From: JACVRM01 sp963809765
Lineage (GTDB): Bacteria; Actinomycetota; Thermoleophilia; Gaiellales; Gaiellaceae
Reading direction: 5' to 3'
Assembly: GCA_963809765.1 (NCBI GenBank)
Contig: CAWEKT010000003.1
Location: forward strand, 1,240,001 to 1,304,000
DNA length: 64,000 nucleotides
In this document: positions 27,879-37,312 of the stretch, one piece after another
How the letters are laid out: every line of letters starts with the position of its first letter
How positions within the stretch are numbered: the first letter of the stretch is position 1
Translations under genes and position numbers: made by a program
Notes under the pieces: model-generated
Told to the model about the DNA's origin: nothing
The model's input: the letters and a program-made list of their open reading frames with translations, nothing else
The model's database searches: none

Positions 27879-29504
27879 TTACATCATCTCGCCCATGTCG
27901 GGCATGCCGGCGCCGGCGCCCATGGGGTGCTTCTCCGGGGCCTCGGCGACGACCGCCTCGGTGGTGAGGATGTTCTTCGCGATCGACGCGGCGTTCTGCA
28001 GCGCCGAGCGCGTGACCATCGTCGGGTCGATGATCCCGGCCTTGACCAGGTCCTCGACCTCGCCGGTGTCGACGTTCAGGCCCTGGCCGGTCTCGGCCGA
28101 GCGGACCTTGTCGACGACGACGGAGCCCTCGAGGCCGGCGTTCTCGGCCAGCTGGCGGATCGGCTCCTCGAGCGCGCGGCGGATGATCTGAGCGCCCGTG
28201 CGCTCGTCGCCCTCGTACTTCTTGAGGTCGATCGAGTCGACGGCGTTCAGAAGCGCCACGCCGCCGCCGGGCACGATGCCCTCCTCGAGCGCGGCCCGGG
28301 TCGCCTGGACGGCGTCCTCGACGCGGTGCTTCTTCTCCTTCATCTCGGTCTCGGTGGCGGCACCGACCTTGACCACCGCGACGCCGCCGGACAGCTTCGC
28401 CAGCCGCTCCTGCAGCTTCTCGCGGTCGAAGTCGGAGTCGGTCGTCTCGATCTCGGACTTGATCTGCTTGATCCGGCCCTTGATCGCCTCGCTCTCGCCG
28501 GCGCCGTCGATGATCGTCGTCGAGTCCTTGTCGACGACGACGCGGCGGGCGCGGCCGAGCTGCGAGAGCTTCGTGTTCTCGAGCTTGAGGCCCATCTCCT
28601 CGGTGATGACCTCGCCGCCCGTGAGGATGGCGATGTCCTCGAGCATGCGCTTGCGGCGGTCACCGAAGCCGGGCGCCTTGACGGCGACGGCCTGGAAGGT
28701 GCCGCGGAGCTTGTTGACGACGATCGTCGCGAGCGACTCGCCCTCGACGTCCTCGGCCACGATCAGCAGCGGCTTGCCCGCCTGGATGACCTGCTCGAGG
28801 ATCGGCAGCAGGTCCTTGACCGCACCGATCTTCTGGTTGGCGACGAGGATGTACGGGTCCTCGAGCACGGCCTCCATGCGCTCGGAGTCGGTGATCATGT
28901 ACGGCGACAGGTAGCCCTTGTCGAACTGCATGCCCTCGGTGAACTCGAGCTCGAGGCCGAAGGTCTGGCCCTCCTCGACGTTCACGACGCCGTCCTTGCC
29001 GACCTTGTCGATCGCGTCGGCGATCACGTCGCCGATCTCGCGCTCACGCGACGAGATGGCGGCGACGCGGGCGATGTCCTCCTTGCCGGAGATCTCCTTC
29101 GACTGCGACTTCAGGTTCTCCGTGACCGCGTCGACGGCCGTCTCGATGCCGCGCTTGAGCGCCATCGGGTTGGCGCCGGCGGCGACGTTCTTCAGGCCCT
29201 CGCGCACGATCGCCTGGGCGAGCACGGTCGCGGTCGTCGTCCCGTCGCCGGCCACGTCGTTGGTGGCCGTCGCGACCTCGCGGACGAGCTGCGCGCCCTG
29301 GTTCTCGAAGACGTCCTCGACCTCGATCTCACGCGCGATGGTGACGCCGTCGTTGGTGATCGTCGGTGCGCCGAACTTCTTGTCCAGCACGACGTAGCGG
29401 CCCTTGGGGCCGAGCGTCACCTTGACTGCATCGGCGAGGATGTTGACCCCACGCTCGAGCGAACGGCGGGCCTCCTCGTTGAACTTGAGCTCCTTGTGTG
29501 CCAT
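27879..29504 (-). CDS. groL: 60-kDa chaperonin GroEL
   Basis: A full-length 541-residue GroEL that forms the folding chamber with GroES. Family hallmarks: ATP-binding VTLGPKGRYVVLDK, DVAGDGTTTATVLAQAIV, GFGDRRKRMLEDIAILTGG, and VPGGGVALLNAV. The C-terminus is GAGAGMPDMGEMM, the Gly-Met tail of folding-active chaperonins, unlike His-rich actinobacterial GroEL1. It lies 21 bases after groS and is transcribed with it, behind the CIRCE-like element. Confidence 0.97.
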   Translation of the reverse strand: MAHKELKFNEEARRSLERGVNILADAVKVTLGPKGRYVVLDKKFGAPTITNDGVTIAREIEVEDVFENQGAQLVREVATATNDVAGDGTTTATVLAQAIVREGLKNVAAGANPMALKRGIETAVDAVTENLKSQSKEISGKEDIARVAAISSREREIGDVIADAIDKVGKDGVVNVEEGQTFGLELEFTEGMQFDKGYLSPYMITDSERMEAVLEDPYILVANQKIGAVKDLLPILEQVIQAGKPLLIVAEDVEGESLATIVVNKLRGTFQAVAVKAPGFGDRRKRMLEDIAILTGGEVITEEMGLKLENTKLSQLGRARRVVVDKDSTTIIDGAGESEAIKGRIKQIKSEIETTDSDFDREKLQERLAKLSGGVAVVKVGAATETEMKEKKHRVEDAVQATRAALEEGIVPGGGVALLNAVDSIDLKKYEGDERTGAQIIRRALEEPIRQLAENAGLEGSVVVDKVRSAETGQGLNVDTGEVEDLVKAGIIDPTMVTRSALQNAASIAKNILTTEAVVAEAPEKHPMGAGAGMPDMGEMM

Positions 29505-29525
29505 GCCTTCCTTCCTCTGCTATGA

Positions 29526-29845
29526 CTACGCGGCCGCGCCGGCCGGCTCGCGGGTGCCGACGACCTTCGCCAGCACGTCGCTCTCGCGCAGGATCAGCAC
29601 GTCGTCGCGTGCCGACCCGAATCTCGGTGCCGCCGTACTTCGAGAAGATGACCTCGTCGCCCTCGTCGACGTCCATCTTGATGTACTCGCCGTCCTCGTC
29701 CCGCGAGACCGGGACCGACGGCGAGGACGCGGCCCCGCTGCGGCTTCTCCTTCGCCGTATCGGGAAGGACGATGCCGCTCGACGTGGTCTCCTCCTCGTC
29801 GATCACTTCGACGATCAGCCGATCGCCAAGTGGCTGCAGGTCCAT
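29526..29845 (-). CDS. groS: 10-kDa co-chaperonin GroES (two frameshifts)
   Basis: GroES caps the GroEL chamber. The N-terminus MDLQPLGDRLIVEVIDEEET and SSGIVLPDTAKEKPQRGRV are in one frame, MDVDEGDEVIFSKYGGTEIR in a second, and DDVLILRESDVLAKV in a third. Frame changes lie near 29718 and 29608. As groS is normally essential and the protein is otherwise standard, these are almost certainly sequence indels. A good Shine-Dalgarno sequence (AGGGAGG) precedes the ATG at 29845. Confidence 0.93.
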
Positions 29846-29879
29846 CCCGAACCTCCCTGTTGAGACTTTGTGACAAGAC

Positions 29880-29905
29880 TTGGCACTCTGTCTGGTGAGT
29901 GCCAG
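29880..29905 (-). promoter_or_regulatory. CIRCE-like HrcA operator
   Basis: TTGGCACTC (29880-29888) and GAGTGCCAG (29897-29905) form the CIRCE inverted repeat upstream of groS. The consensus is TTAGCACTC-N9-GAGTGCTAA; here the spacer is 8, not 9, and the perfect core is TGGCACTC/GAGTGCCA. It predicts heat-inducible control by HrcA. The one-base-short spacer could be real or one more indel. Confidence 0.85.
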
Positions 29906-29972
29906 GGCATTCTAGCGGCGTTCTGGCCACTTCTGCAAGCTCCTGCGTGCCGTAGCTGTTACAAACTCACCC

Positions 29973-30416
29973 GTGCCTCGCGAGATCTCTTCCGGCGCCG
30001 TCGTCGTGCGGCGGCTTCGCGGCCGCTGGTGGCTGGCGGCGATCCGGCCCGGCGGCAAGCCCGACGGCGTCTGGGCGCTGCCGAAAGGGCTGGTGGCGGC
30101 GGGTGAGGACCGGCCGCCGAGACGGCCCTGCGGGAGGTGCAGGAGGAGACGGGACTGCGCGGCGAGCTCGTCGAGAAGCTCGGCGACGTCCGCTACGTCT
30201 ACACGCGCGCGGGGATGCGCATCTTCAAGGTGGTGAGCTTCTACCTCGTCCGCGCGACCGGTGGGCGGATCGGCGACGTCCCGCGCGGAGCACGCCCACG
30301 AGGTCGCGGAGGCGCGCTGGCTGCCGCTCGACGAGGCTCCGCGACTGCTCGCGTACCGCGGCGAGCGGGACATGGCCCTCAAGGCGAGAGACCGACTCGC
30401 CGACGACGCTCTATGA
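29973..30416 (+). CDS. Nudix hydrolase (frameshifted)
   Basis: About 146 residues: PREISSGAVVVRRLRGRWWL at the N-terminus, then the Nudix box, recoverable as GLVAAGE-PAETALREVQEETGL across an indel near 30115, then YVYTRAGMRIFKVVSFYLV and HEVAEARWLPLDEA after another near 30290. The substrate of the diphosphatase cannot be predicted; the style resembles the MutT/diadenosine polyphosphate group. Divergent from groS. Confidence 0.82.
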
Positions 30417-30447
30417 TCGTCCGGCTCCGAGCCCTCCCGTGGAACCC

Positions 30448-30800
30448 ATGTACGCCCTGAACTTCTACTCACCCATGGTCGCGGATCAGCTCCGCACCCA
30501 GCGCAAGACTGCGACCATCCGGGTCGGCGACAAGTCCGCCAAGTACCGCAAGGGCATGGTCGTGTCGGTGCTGTGCGGCACGCGCTTCAGCCCCCGCGAC
30601 AAGATCTTCGACGCGGTCATCGACAAGGTCGAGGTGAAGCAGCTGCTCGAGCTCTCGCCGCGCGAGATCGAGCACGACAACCCCGAGATCCGCCGCTGGG
30701 AAGACATGGCGGGTGGCTGAGCCAGCTCTACAACCGTGAGGTGATCGGCACCGACACGGTCACGGTCATCCGCTTCTCGCAGATTCGCGTCGGGCGCTAG
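30448..30800 (+). CDS. ASCH-domain-like protein (one frameshift)
   Basis: About 117 residues resembling the ASCH/PUA-like RNA-binding fold: YALNFYSPMVADQLRTQRKT, then GMVVSVLCGTRFSPRDKIFD, and C-terminal VTVIRFSQIRVGR. A frame change near 30712 turns MAWLSQLYNREVIG into an early TGA at 30718; I take the longer version. It begins 31 bases after the Nudix gene and may be co-transcribed. Its stop shares CTAG with the convergent zinc-ribbon gene. Confidence 0.7.
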
Positions 30801-31100
30801 GTCGAGCCGCCGGCCGCTCGCGTGCGCGGCGGCTTGCGGATGCGCGTGCCGAACTGCTCGGGCGGGCGCAGCTCACCGCCGCACGCCTCGCACTCGACGG
30901 CGAAGACGGAGCTGAAGCGGGCGTCGCACGCCGGGCAGCGCGACCGCATCTCGCCTGCGCACTGCGGGCAGGTCGCGGGCAGCTCCTGCTCCCAGTCCTC
31001 GAAGTAGCGCTGCGCGAACCCGCACTGCAGGCAGAAGGCGACCCAGTCGCCGAGCGTCTTGCGGCGCTCCTCCTTGAGCCAGTTCGCCGGGGCTCGACAC
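30797..31100 (-). CDS. Multi-zinc-ribbon protein (start disrupted by one-base indel)
   Basis: About 100 residues with four CxxC pairs: FCLQCG, TCPQCAGE, RCPACDAR and ECEACGGE, enough for two treble-clef or rubredoxin-like zinc sites, followed by a basic tail. In the coding frame there is no start codon; shortening a CCCC run near 31089 by one base joins GTG 31100 (SSPANWLKEERRKTLGDWVA) to the rest. No recognised family; probably nucleic-acid or protein binding. Confidence 0.6.
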
Positions 31101-31228
31101 GCCTCGACTGTACTCGGGCTACAGCGACTCTAGTTGGGCTCTGAGCTAGAGTGGCCCGGTTTCGCCCGTCGGCACGAGATGCGGTCCGGCCACGGAGACG
31201 CAGCGGATTCACTAGAGTGTCCGCGCCC

Positions 31229-32275
31229 ATGGCGATAGCCCGCGCAGCCGAGCCGGTCACGTCGTTCCGCGAGGTCCGTGAGGCGGGCCTCGACCGTGAG
31301 GACCTGCTCGGCGTCTACCGCAACATGCTGATCACGCGCTCGATCGAGGAGCGCGGCCACACGCTCTACAAGCAGGGCAAGATCCCGGGATCGTTCTACA
31401 CCGGACGCGGCAACGAGGCCGCGTCGGTCGGCGTCGCCACGGCGATGGGCCCGGAGGACGTCGGCACGCCGCTGCACCGCGACATGGGCGTCCACGTGAC
31501 GCGCGGCGTCGAGCCCTGGCGCATCTACGCCCAGTACATGGGCCGCGAGGACGGGCCGACGAAGGGGCGCGACGGCAACGTGCACATGGCCGACCAGAAC
31601 CTCGGGCTGATCGCGATGGTCAGCCACCTGCCGGCGATGCTCCCGGTCGCGGTCGGCTGCGCGCTCGCCTTCCGCATCCGGGACGAGCGCCGCGTCGCGG
31701 TCGCCTGGTTCGGCGAAGGGGCTTCGGCCCGCGGCGACACCCACGAGGGCATGAACCTCGCCGGCGTGCGCCGCCTCCCCGTCGTGTTCATCTGCGACAA
31801 CAACCAGTGGGCCTACTCGACGCCCACCCACCTCGAGTACGCGTGCGCCAATCTCGCCGACCGCGCCGAGGCCTACGGCTTCGACGGGGTCGTCGTCGAC
31901 GGGACGGACGTCCTGGCTGTGTACCGCGAGGCCAAGCGCGCGATCGAGAAGGCGCGCGAGGGTGGCGGGCCGACGCTGATCGAGTGCCAGACCCTGCGCA
32001 TGGAGGGCCATGCCGTCCATGACGACGCCTTCTACGTGCCGAAGGAGCTCTTCGAGGAGTGGGCGGCGCGCGATCCGATCGAGCGCTTCCGCAGCTGGCT
32101 GCGCGAGAACGCTGAGCTGACGGACGACGAGGAGGACGAGATCGCGACCGGCGTCAAGAAGCTGATGAACGACGCACTGCGCCGCGCCGAGGAGTCGTCG
32201 CTGCCCGATCCGGCCAGCGTCACAGAGGGTGTCTACGCGACGCCCGAAGAGCTCGACACCCCGCACCACAAGTAG
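31229..32275 (+). CDS. 2-oxoacid dehydrogenase E1 component, alpha subunit
   Basis: A 348-residue ThDP-dependent E1alpha of the pyruvate / branched-chain 2-oxoacid dehydrogenase type. ThDP/Mg-binding is seen in GEGASARGDTHEGMNLAG followed by VVFICDNNQWAYST; also IPGSFYTGRGNEAASVGVA. The frame is open 26 codons further upstream, but the ATG at 31229 gives the usual N-terminus. Three-gene order E1alpha-E1beta-E2 follows. Pyruvate, branched-chain and acetoin complexes are hard to tell apart at this level. Confidence 0.9.
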   Translation: MAIARAAEPVTSFREVREAGLDREDLLGVYRNMLITRSIEERGHTLYKQGKIPGSFYTGRGNEAASVGVATAMGPEDVGTPLHRDMGVHVTRGVEPWRIYAQYMGREDGPTKGRDGNVHMADQNLGLIAMVSHLPAMLPVAVGCALAFRIRDERRVAVAWFGEGASARGDTHEGMNLAGVRRLPVVFICDNNQWAYSTPTHLEYACANLADRAEAYGFDGVVVDGTDVLAVYREAKRAIEKAREGGGPTLIECQTLRMEGHAVHDDAFYVPKELFEEWAARDPIERFRSWLRENAELTDDEEDEIATGVKKLMNDALRRAEESSLPDPASVTEGVYATPEELDTPHHK

Positions 32276-32277
32276 GC

Positions 32278-33252
32278 ATGGCCGAGCGCACGTACCTGCA
32301 GGCGATCTCCGACGGGCTCCGCCAGGAGATGCGACGCGACCCCCGCGTGTTCGTCTTCGGCGAGGACGTCGGCGTCTACGGCGGCGCGTTCAAGGTGACG
32401 CTCGGCTTCCAGGAGGAGTTCGGGCCCTGGCGCGTGATCGACGCGCCGCTCTCGGAGACCGCAATCATCGCCGGCTGCACAGGCGCCGCGATCATGGGCA
32501 TGCGCCCTGTGGCCGAGATGCAGTTCGCCGACTTCATCTCCTGCGGCTGGGACCACCTCGTCACCGTCGCCGCCAAGCAGCACTACCGCGCCGGGACGCC
32601 GATTCCGATCGTGGTGCGGCTGCCCTCGGGCGGCGGCTTCTCGGGTGGGCCGTTCCACTCCCAGAACCCGGAGAGCTCGTTCGCGCACATCCCGGGCCTG
32701 AAGATCGTCTGCCCCGCGACGCCCGAGGATGCCAAGGGGCTGCTCGTCAGCGCCATCGAGGATCCGAACCCCGTGCTCTTCTTCGAGCACAAGCACCTCT
32801 ACCGCCGGATCAAGGCGGACGTGCCGGACGAGCGGTATACGACGCCGTTCGGCCAGGCGCGCGTCCACCGCGAGGGCGAGGACCTGACCCTGGTGACCTG
32901 GGGCGCGATGGTCTACACGGCCGAGGAGGCGGCGAAGCAACTCGAGGGCGAGGACGTCTCGGTGGAGATCCTCGACCTGCGCACGATCGTCCCGTGGGAC
33001 CGCGAGGGCGTGCTCGCGAGCGTCCGCAAGACCTCGAAGGTGCTGGTGCTCCACGAGGACACGCGCACTGGCGGCTTCGGCGGCGAGATCGCAGCGACCA
33101 TCGCCGAGGAGGCGTTCGAGGACCTGGACGCGCCCGTGAAGCGCGTGACCGCGCCAGACACACCGGTGCCGTTCTCGCCGCCACTCGAGAAGGCGTTCAT
33201 CCCGCAGGTCGAGGACGTCCTCGCAGGGCTTCGCGAGCTGAACGAGTACTAG
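32278..33252 (+). CDS. 2-oxoacid dehydrogenase E1 component, beta subunit
   Basis: A 324-residue transketolase-like E1beta that completes the ThDP site. Features: FGEDVGVYGGAFKVT, DAPLSETAIIAGCTGAAIMG, PVAEMQFADF, and the C-terminal SYMBOL-type fold LVLHEDTRTGGFGGEIAAT. The ATG follows the E1alpha stop by two bases. Full length. Confidence 0.92.
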   Translation: MAERTYLQAISDGLRQEMRRDPRVFVFGEDVGVYGGAFKVTLGFQEEFGPWRVIDAPLSETAIIAGCTGAAIMGMRPVAEMQFADFISCGWDHLVTVAAKQHYRAGTPIPIVVRLPSGGGFSGGPFHSQNPESSFAHIPGLKIVCPATPEDAKGLLVSAIEDPNPVLFFEHKHLYRRIKADVPDERYTTPFGQARVHREGEDLTLVTWGAMVYTAEEAAKQLEGEDVSVEILDLRTIVPWDREGVLASVRKTSKVLVLHEDTRTGGFGGEIAATIAEEAFEDLDAPVKRVTAPDTPVPFSPPLEKAFIPQVEDVLAGLRELNEY

Positions 33253-33313
33253 CCATGTGTCCGCGACGGATCAACGTGGCTGAAGTAGAGAAGGTGGGGG
33301 AAAGAAAAGCCTG

Positions 33314-34761
33314 ATGGCAACCGAGACCGCAGTCGACGTCGTCATGCCGCAGATGGGCGTCTCCGTGAGCGAGGGGACGATCACCAAGTGGCTGAAGAGC
33401 GAGGGCGAGCACGTCGAGGCCGACGAGCCCCTGCTCGAGATCTCGACCGACAAGGTCGACACCGAGGTGCCGAGCCCCGGCAGCGGCACGCTGACGCAGA
33501 TCCTCGTGCCGGAAGGCGAGACGGTCGACGTCGGCACCCGGCTGGCCGTGATCGGCGGCCCCGCCGGCGGCGGCGAAACCGAGGCGCCGCCCGAGCCGGC
33601 CACCGCCCAGGCTGCACAGGAGGCCTCCGCCGCCTCGGACGCCGAAACGGCAGCGCCGAGCGCGGCCACGAGCGACGCCGCCCCGGCGCCGACGCCGGTC
33701 GCCGAGACGACGCCCGCCCCCGCGCCCGCACAGCGCCGGCACCGGCGGCGGCGCCGTCCGGCAACGGCAAGAGCTTCGTCTCGCCGGTCGTCGCACGCAT
33801 CGCCGGCGAGCACGGCATCGACGTCGGCGCGGTTCAGGGCACCGGCCGCGGCGGCCGCGTGACGAAGAAGGACATCCTGGCGTTCGTGGAGTCCGGCGGC
33901 GCCGCGCAGGCACCGGCGGCGGCTCCGCCCACACCGGTCGAGGCACCGCCTCCGGCCGCGCCGGCGCAGCCGGCGCCCGCTCAGCCGGCACCTGCGGCTC
34001 CTGCACCGGCTCCGGCGCAGGCAGCGGCCCCCCAGCCGGCTGCCGCAGACGGCGAGCAGTTCGAGCCCATGAACGCCATGCGCCGCGGCATCGCCGAGCA
34101 CATGCGGCGCTCGCTCGACACGTCCGCCCACGTGACCAGCGCGATCGAGGTCGACATGACCAAGGTGGTCGCGATCCGCAAGAAGCTGAAGCCGGAGTTC
34201 CAGCAGGCCTACGGCGTCAACCTCACCTACCTGGCCTTCGTCGCGCGCGCCGTGGTCGAGACGCTGCGCGAGTACCCGTGGGTGAACGGCGAGATGCGCG
34301 GCGACCAGATCGTCACGCGCAACCACGTCAACCTCGGCTTCGCGGTCGAGCTCGCCGACGGCAAGGGACTGATCGTGCCGGTGCTGAAGCACGCCGAGGG
34401 CCTGAACCTCGTCGGTCTGGCGCGCGGCGTGGTCGACATCGCCGCCCGCGCGCGCGAGAAGAAGCTGCTCCCGGACGACGTCCAGGGCGGCACCTTCACG
34501 ATCACCAACCCCGGCGGCTACGGCACGTTCCACGGCACCCCGGTGATCAGCCAGCCGCAGGCGGCCATCCTCGGCACCTACGCCGTCGTCAAGCGCGCGT
34601 GGGTGGTGCAGGACGAGTACGGCCAGGACGTGATTGCGATCCGCCCGATCATGAACGTGACCCTCACCTACGACCATCGCCTCATCGACGGCGCGCTCGC
34701 CGGCAGGTTCCTGCGCGACCTGCGCGAGAAGCTCGAGAGCTGGGACGAAGGGGCCTATTAG
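33314..34761 (+). CDS. 2-oxoacid dehydrogenase E2 (dihydrolipoamide acyltransferase), one frameshift
   Basis: About 482 residues. Order: lipoyl domain (lipoyl-Lys in LEISTDKVDTEVPSP near residue 50), Ala/Pro linker, peripheral-subunit-binding domain (SPVVARIAGEHGIDV), a second Ala/Pro linker, and the catalytic domain with LTYDHRLIDGALAGRF. An indel in the first linker near 33735 shifts the frame; both sides are otherwise normal. The Shine-Dalgarno-like GGGGGAAAG precedes the ATG. The E3 gene is not nearby. Confidence 0.93.
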
Positions 34762-34765
34762 ATCG

Positions 34766-35200
34766 ATGAGCCAGACGGTCGTGCCGATGGTGGCGTACGA
34801 GGACGCGGCCGCGGCGATCGACTGGCTGACCGAGGCGTTCGGCTTCCGCGAGAACGCCGGCGAGCGGTACACCGAGGACGGCCGCGTGACGCACGCGGAG
34901 CTCGACGTCGGCGACGGGTCGGTCATCTACGTCGCCAACCCGACGCCCGCCTACATTGCGCCCGGCCGCCACCGCGAGTCGTGCGAGGACGCAGCGCGCT
35001 GGCTCGACAATCCGTGGGTCGTCGACGGGGTCTTCGTCGAGGTCGCCGACGTGGACGCGCACCACCGGCGTGCCGCCGCGGCCGGAGCCACGATCCTCCG
35101 CGAGCCAGCAGACCCCGGCGTCGGCGTCCGCCTCTACTCGGCCGAGGACCTGGAGGGACACCGCTGGATGTTCGGCCAGCCCGCCGGGGAGGGCTCGTGA
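34766..35200 (+). CDS. VOC (glyoxalase/bleomycin-resistance) family protein
   Basis: A 144-residue protein with two VOC half-domains (AYEDAAAAIDWLTEAFGFRE; VADVDAHHRRAAAAGATILR) ending in SAEDLEGHRWMFGQ, a common pattern of PhnB-like or glyoxalase-like proteins. Substrate unknown. It starts 5 bases after the E2 stop and shares GTGA with the next gene, so it is inside the operon. Confidence 0.82.
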   Translation: MSQTVVPMVAYEDAAAAIDWLTEAFGFRENAGERYTEDGRVTHAELDVGDGSVIYVANPTPAYIAPGRHRESCEDAARWLDNPWVVDGVFVEVADVDAHHRRAAAAGATILREPADPGVGVRLYSAEDLEGHRWMFGQPAGEGS

Positions 35201-35607
35201 GCGCGGTCGAGGGCAGCTGCCTCTGCGGCGGCGTCACGTTCGAGGTCACCGAGCCGTTCCTGAAGACGACGTACTGCCACTGCGCGAGCTGCAAGAAGCT
35301 CTCGGGCGGCGCAGGCACCGTCAACGGCCGGGCACGCAGCGAGTGGATCCGGATCCTCGACGGCCGCGAGCTGCTCGTCACGTACCAGCCGGACGAAGGG
35401 TCGGCGAAGACCTTCTGCTCGCGGTGCGGCTCCAATCTCTTCGGCGGCGGCTGGCCGGAGTCGGAGCAGGCGAGCGTCCGCCTGGCCGCGATCGACACGC
35501 CGTTCGACCGCAAGCCGGAGGCACACATCTTCGTGCGCTCGGTCGCCGCCTGGGAGACGCTCCCCGACGACGGCGCTCCGCGCTACGACGAGCGCGCGCC
35601 CGCCTGA
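35197..35607 (+). CDS. GFA / CENP-V domain zinc protein
   Basis: A 136-residue GFA-family (glutathione-dependent formaldehyde-activating-like) protein. Zinc ligands appear in GSCLCGGVTFEV, CHCASCKKLSGGAG and FCSRCGSNLFGG. Despite the family name, most members have no proven activity. GTG 35197 overlaps the VOC gene. Confidence 0.85.
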   Translation: MSAVEGSCLCGGVTFEVTEPFLKTTYCHCASCKKLSGGAGTVNGRARSEWIRILDGRELLVTYQPDEGSAKTFCSRCGSNLFGGGWPESEQASVRLAAIDTPFDRKPEAHIFVRSVAAWETLPDDGAPRYDERAPA

Positions 35608-35632
35608 ATCGGGCCAGCTACGCTCGCGGTCG

Positions 35633-36349
35633 GTGAAGCGACCGGGCTACCTCATGGATCTGGGCCGCACGCCCTACGGCGAGGCGTGGGAGCTCCAGCG
35701 CTCGCTGGCCGGGGCTGTCTCGCAGGGCGCGATCCCCGACACGATCGTCCTGGTCGAGCATCCGCCCGTGGTCACGCTCGGCCGCCGCGCCGACCCCGGC
35801 GAGCTGCACCTGCCCGCCGATGCGGAGGTCGAGATCGTCGAGACCGACCGCGGCGGCAAGTCGACCTTCCACGGCCCCGGGCAGCTCGTCGCCTACCCGA
35901 TCGTCGACCTGCGCCGGCATGGACAGGACGTCAAGCGCTACGTCCGGATGCTGGAGGACGCTCTCATCGGCACGCTGGCCGAGCTCGGCATCGAGGGCGT
36001 ACGCGTGGAGGGCGACAACATGACCGGCGTCTGGCTGCTGAGCCCGCCGCGCAAGATCGCGTCGATCGGCGTCCACGTGTCGAAGTGGGTTACGACCCAC
36101 GGGTACGCGCTCAACGTCGACCTCGACCCGGCGCCGTTCACCGAGTGGATCACGGCCTGCGGGCTCGAAGGAGCCGCGTTCACCACCGTGACACGCGAGC
36201 TCGGTCGCTCCGTGTCGATCGACGAGGTACGGCCCGCCGCGGCGGCGGCGCTCGCGGACGTGCTCGGCCTCGAGCTCGAGCCGCTCCCGGCCGAGAGCAT
36301 TACGGGACTCTGGCCGCAGCCGATCCACGCGTCGCTCGCCGCTCGTTGA
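35633..36349 (+). CDS. lipB: Octanoyltransferase LipB
   Basis: A 238-residue enzyme that moves octanoate from acyl-carrier protein to lipoyl domains such as that of the E2 encoded just upstream. Motifs: DRGGKSTFHGPGQLVAYPIV at about residues 72-91, catalytic Lys141 in RKIASIGVHVSKW and Cys176 in ITACGLEG. GTG start. The location after the E1/E2 genes and before lipA is functionally coherent. Confidence 0.95.
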   Translation: MKRPGYLMDLGRTPYGEAWELQRSLAGAVSQGAIPDTIVLVEHPPVVTLGRRADPGELHLPADAEVEIVETDRGGKSTFHGPGQLVAYPIVDLRRHGQDVKRYVRMLEDALIGTLAELGIEGVRVEGDNMTGVWLLSPPRKIASIGVHVSKWVTTHGYALNVDLDPAPFTEWITACGLEGAAFTTVTRELGRSVSIDEVRPAAAAALADVLGLELEPLPAESITGLWPQPIHASLAAR

Positions 36350-36403
36350 GCTCGCCTCGGCGCGCAGCCCACGCCGCAGCCCCGTCTCTAGACTGAAAGC
36401 CGC

Positions 36404-37312
36404 ATGCAGACGTCGCTGCCCGTTGCCGACCGCCCGCGCCGCCCCGAGTGGATGAAGGTACGGGCGCCGAGCGCCGACTCGCGCTACTTCGACGTCAAGA
36501 AGCTGCTGCACGGCCAGCGCCTCAACACGATCTGCGAGGAGGCGCGCTGCCCGAACATCTCCGAGTGCTGGGGGCGGGGGACAGCGACCTTCCAGATCCT
36601 CGGCGACACCTGCACGCGCGCGTGCCGCTACTGCTACGTGAACTCGGGCAAGCCGGAGCACCCGCCGGACCCGCTGGAGCCGCTCCGCCTCGCGCAGGCT
36701 GCGGCGCAGATGCAGCTGGAGCACGTCGTCATCACGTCCGTCGATCGCGACGACGTGCCCGATCGCGGCGCCGGCCACTACGCGGCCACCATCCGCGCCG
36801 TCAAGCGGAAGCTGCCGAGCGCCTCGGTCGAGGTGCTGACGCCGGACTTCCTGGGCGTGGAGGAAGAGGCCCTGCGCACGGTCCTGGCCGCCCGGCCCGA
36901 GGTGTTCAACCACAACATCGAGACGGTGCGGCGCCTGCACCGCCGCATGCGCGGCGCGAAGGCCTCCTACGACACGGCCCTGTGGCTGCTGCGGCGGGCC
37001 AAGGAGCTCGCCGACTACCCGGTCATGACCAAGTCGGGGATCATCGTCGGCCTCGGCGAGACGAACGAGGAGGTCGTCGACACGCTGCGCGACCTGCGCG
37101 CGAACGGCGTCGACGTCGTCACGATCGGCCAGTACCTGCAGCCGTCCGCGAAGCACGCGCCGATCGACCGCTGGGTGCACCCCGACGAGTTCCGCCGGCT
37201 CGCCGAGCAGGGCGAGGCGATGGGCTTCGGCTCGGTCTTCGCCGGGCCGCTCGTCCGCTCGTCCTACCGCGCCGACGAGCAGCGGCACGCAGCGACGGCC
37301 GCGGCGCCGTGA
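36404..37312 (+). CDS. lipA: Lipoyl synthase LipA
   Basis: A 302-residue radical-SAM enzyme that inserts two sulfurs into protein-bound octanoate. The auxiliary cluster ligands are Cys44, Cys49 and Cys55 (CEEARCPNISEC); the radical SAM cluster ligands are Cys70, Cys74 and Cys77 (CTRACRYCYV). The C-terminal GPLVRSSYRADEQ contains the RSSY Ser that ligates the auxiliary cluster. Full length and intact. Confidence 0.97.
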   Translation: MQTSLPVADRPRRPEWMKVRAPSADSRYFDVKKLLHGQRLNTICEEARCPNISECWGRGTATFQILGDTCTRACRYCYVNSGKPEHPPDPLEPLRLAQAAAQMQLEHVVITSVDRDDVPDRGAGHYAATIRAVKRKLPSASVEVLTPDFLGVEEEALRTVLAARPEVFNHNIETVRRLHRRMRGAKASYDTALWLLRRAKELADYPVMTKSGIIVGLGETNEEVVDTLRDLRANGVDVVTIGQYLQPSAKHAPIDRWVHPDEFRRLAEQGEAMGFGSVFAGPLVRSSYRADEQRHAATAAAP

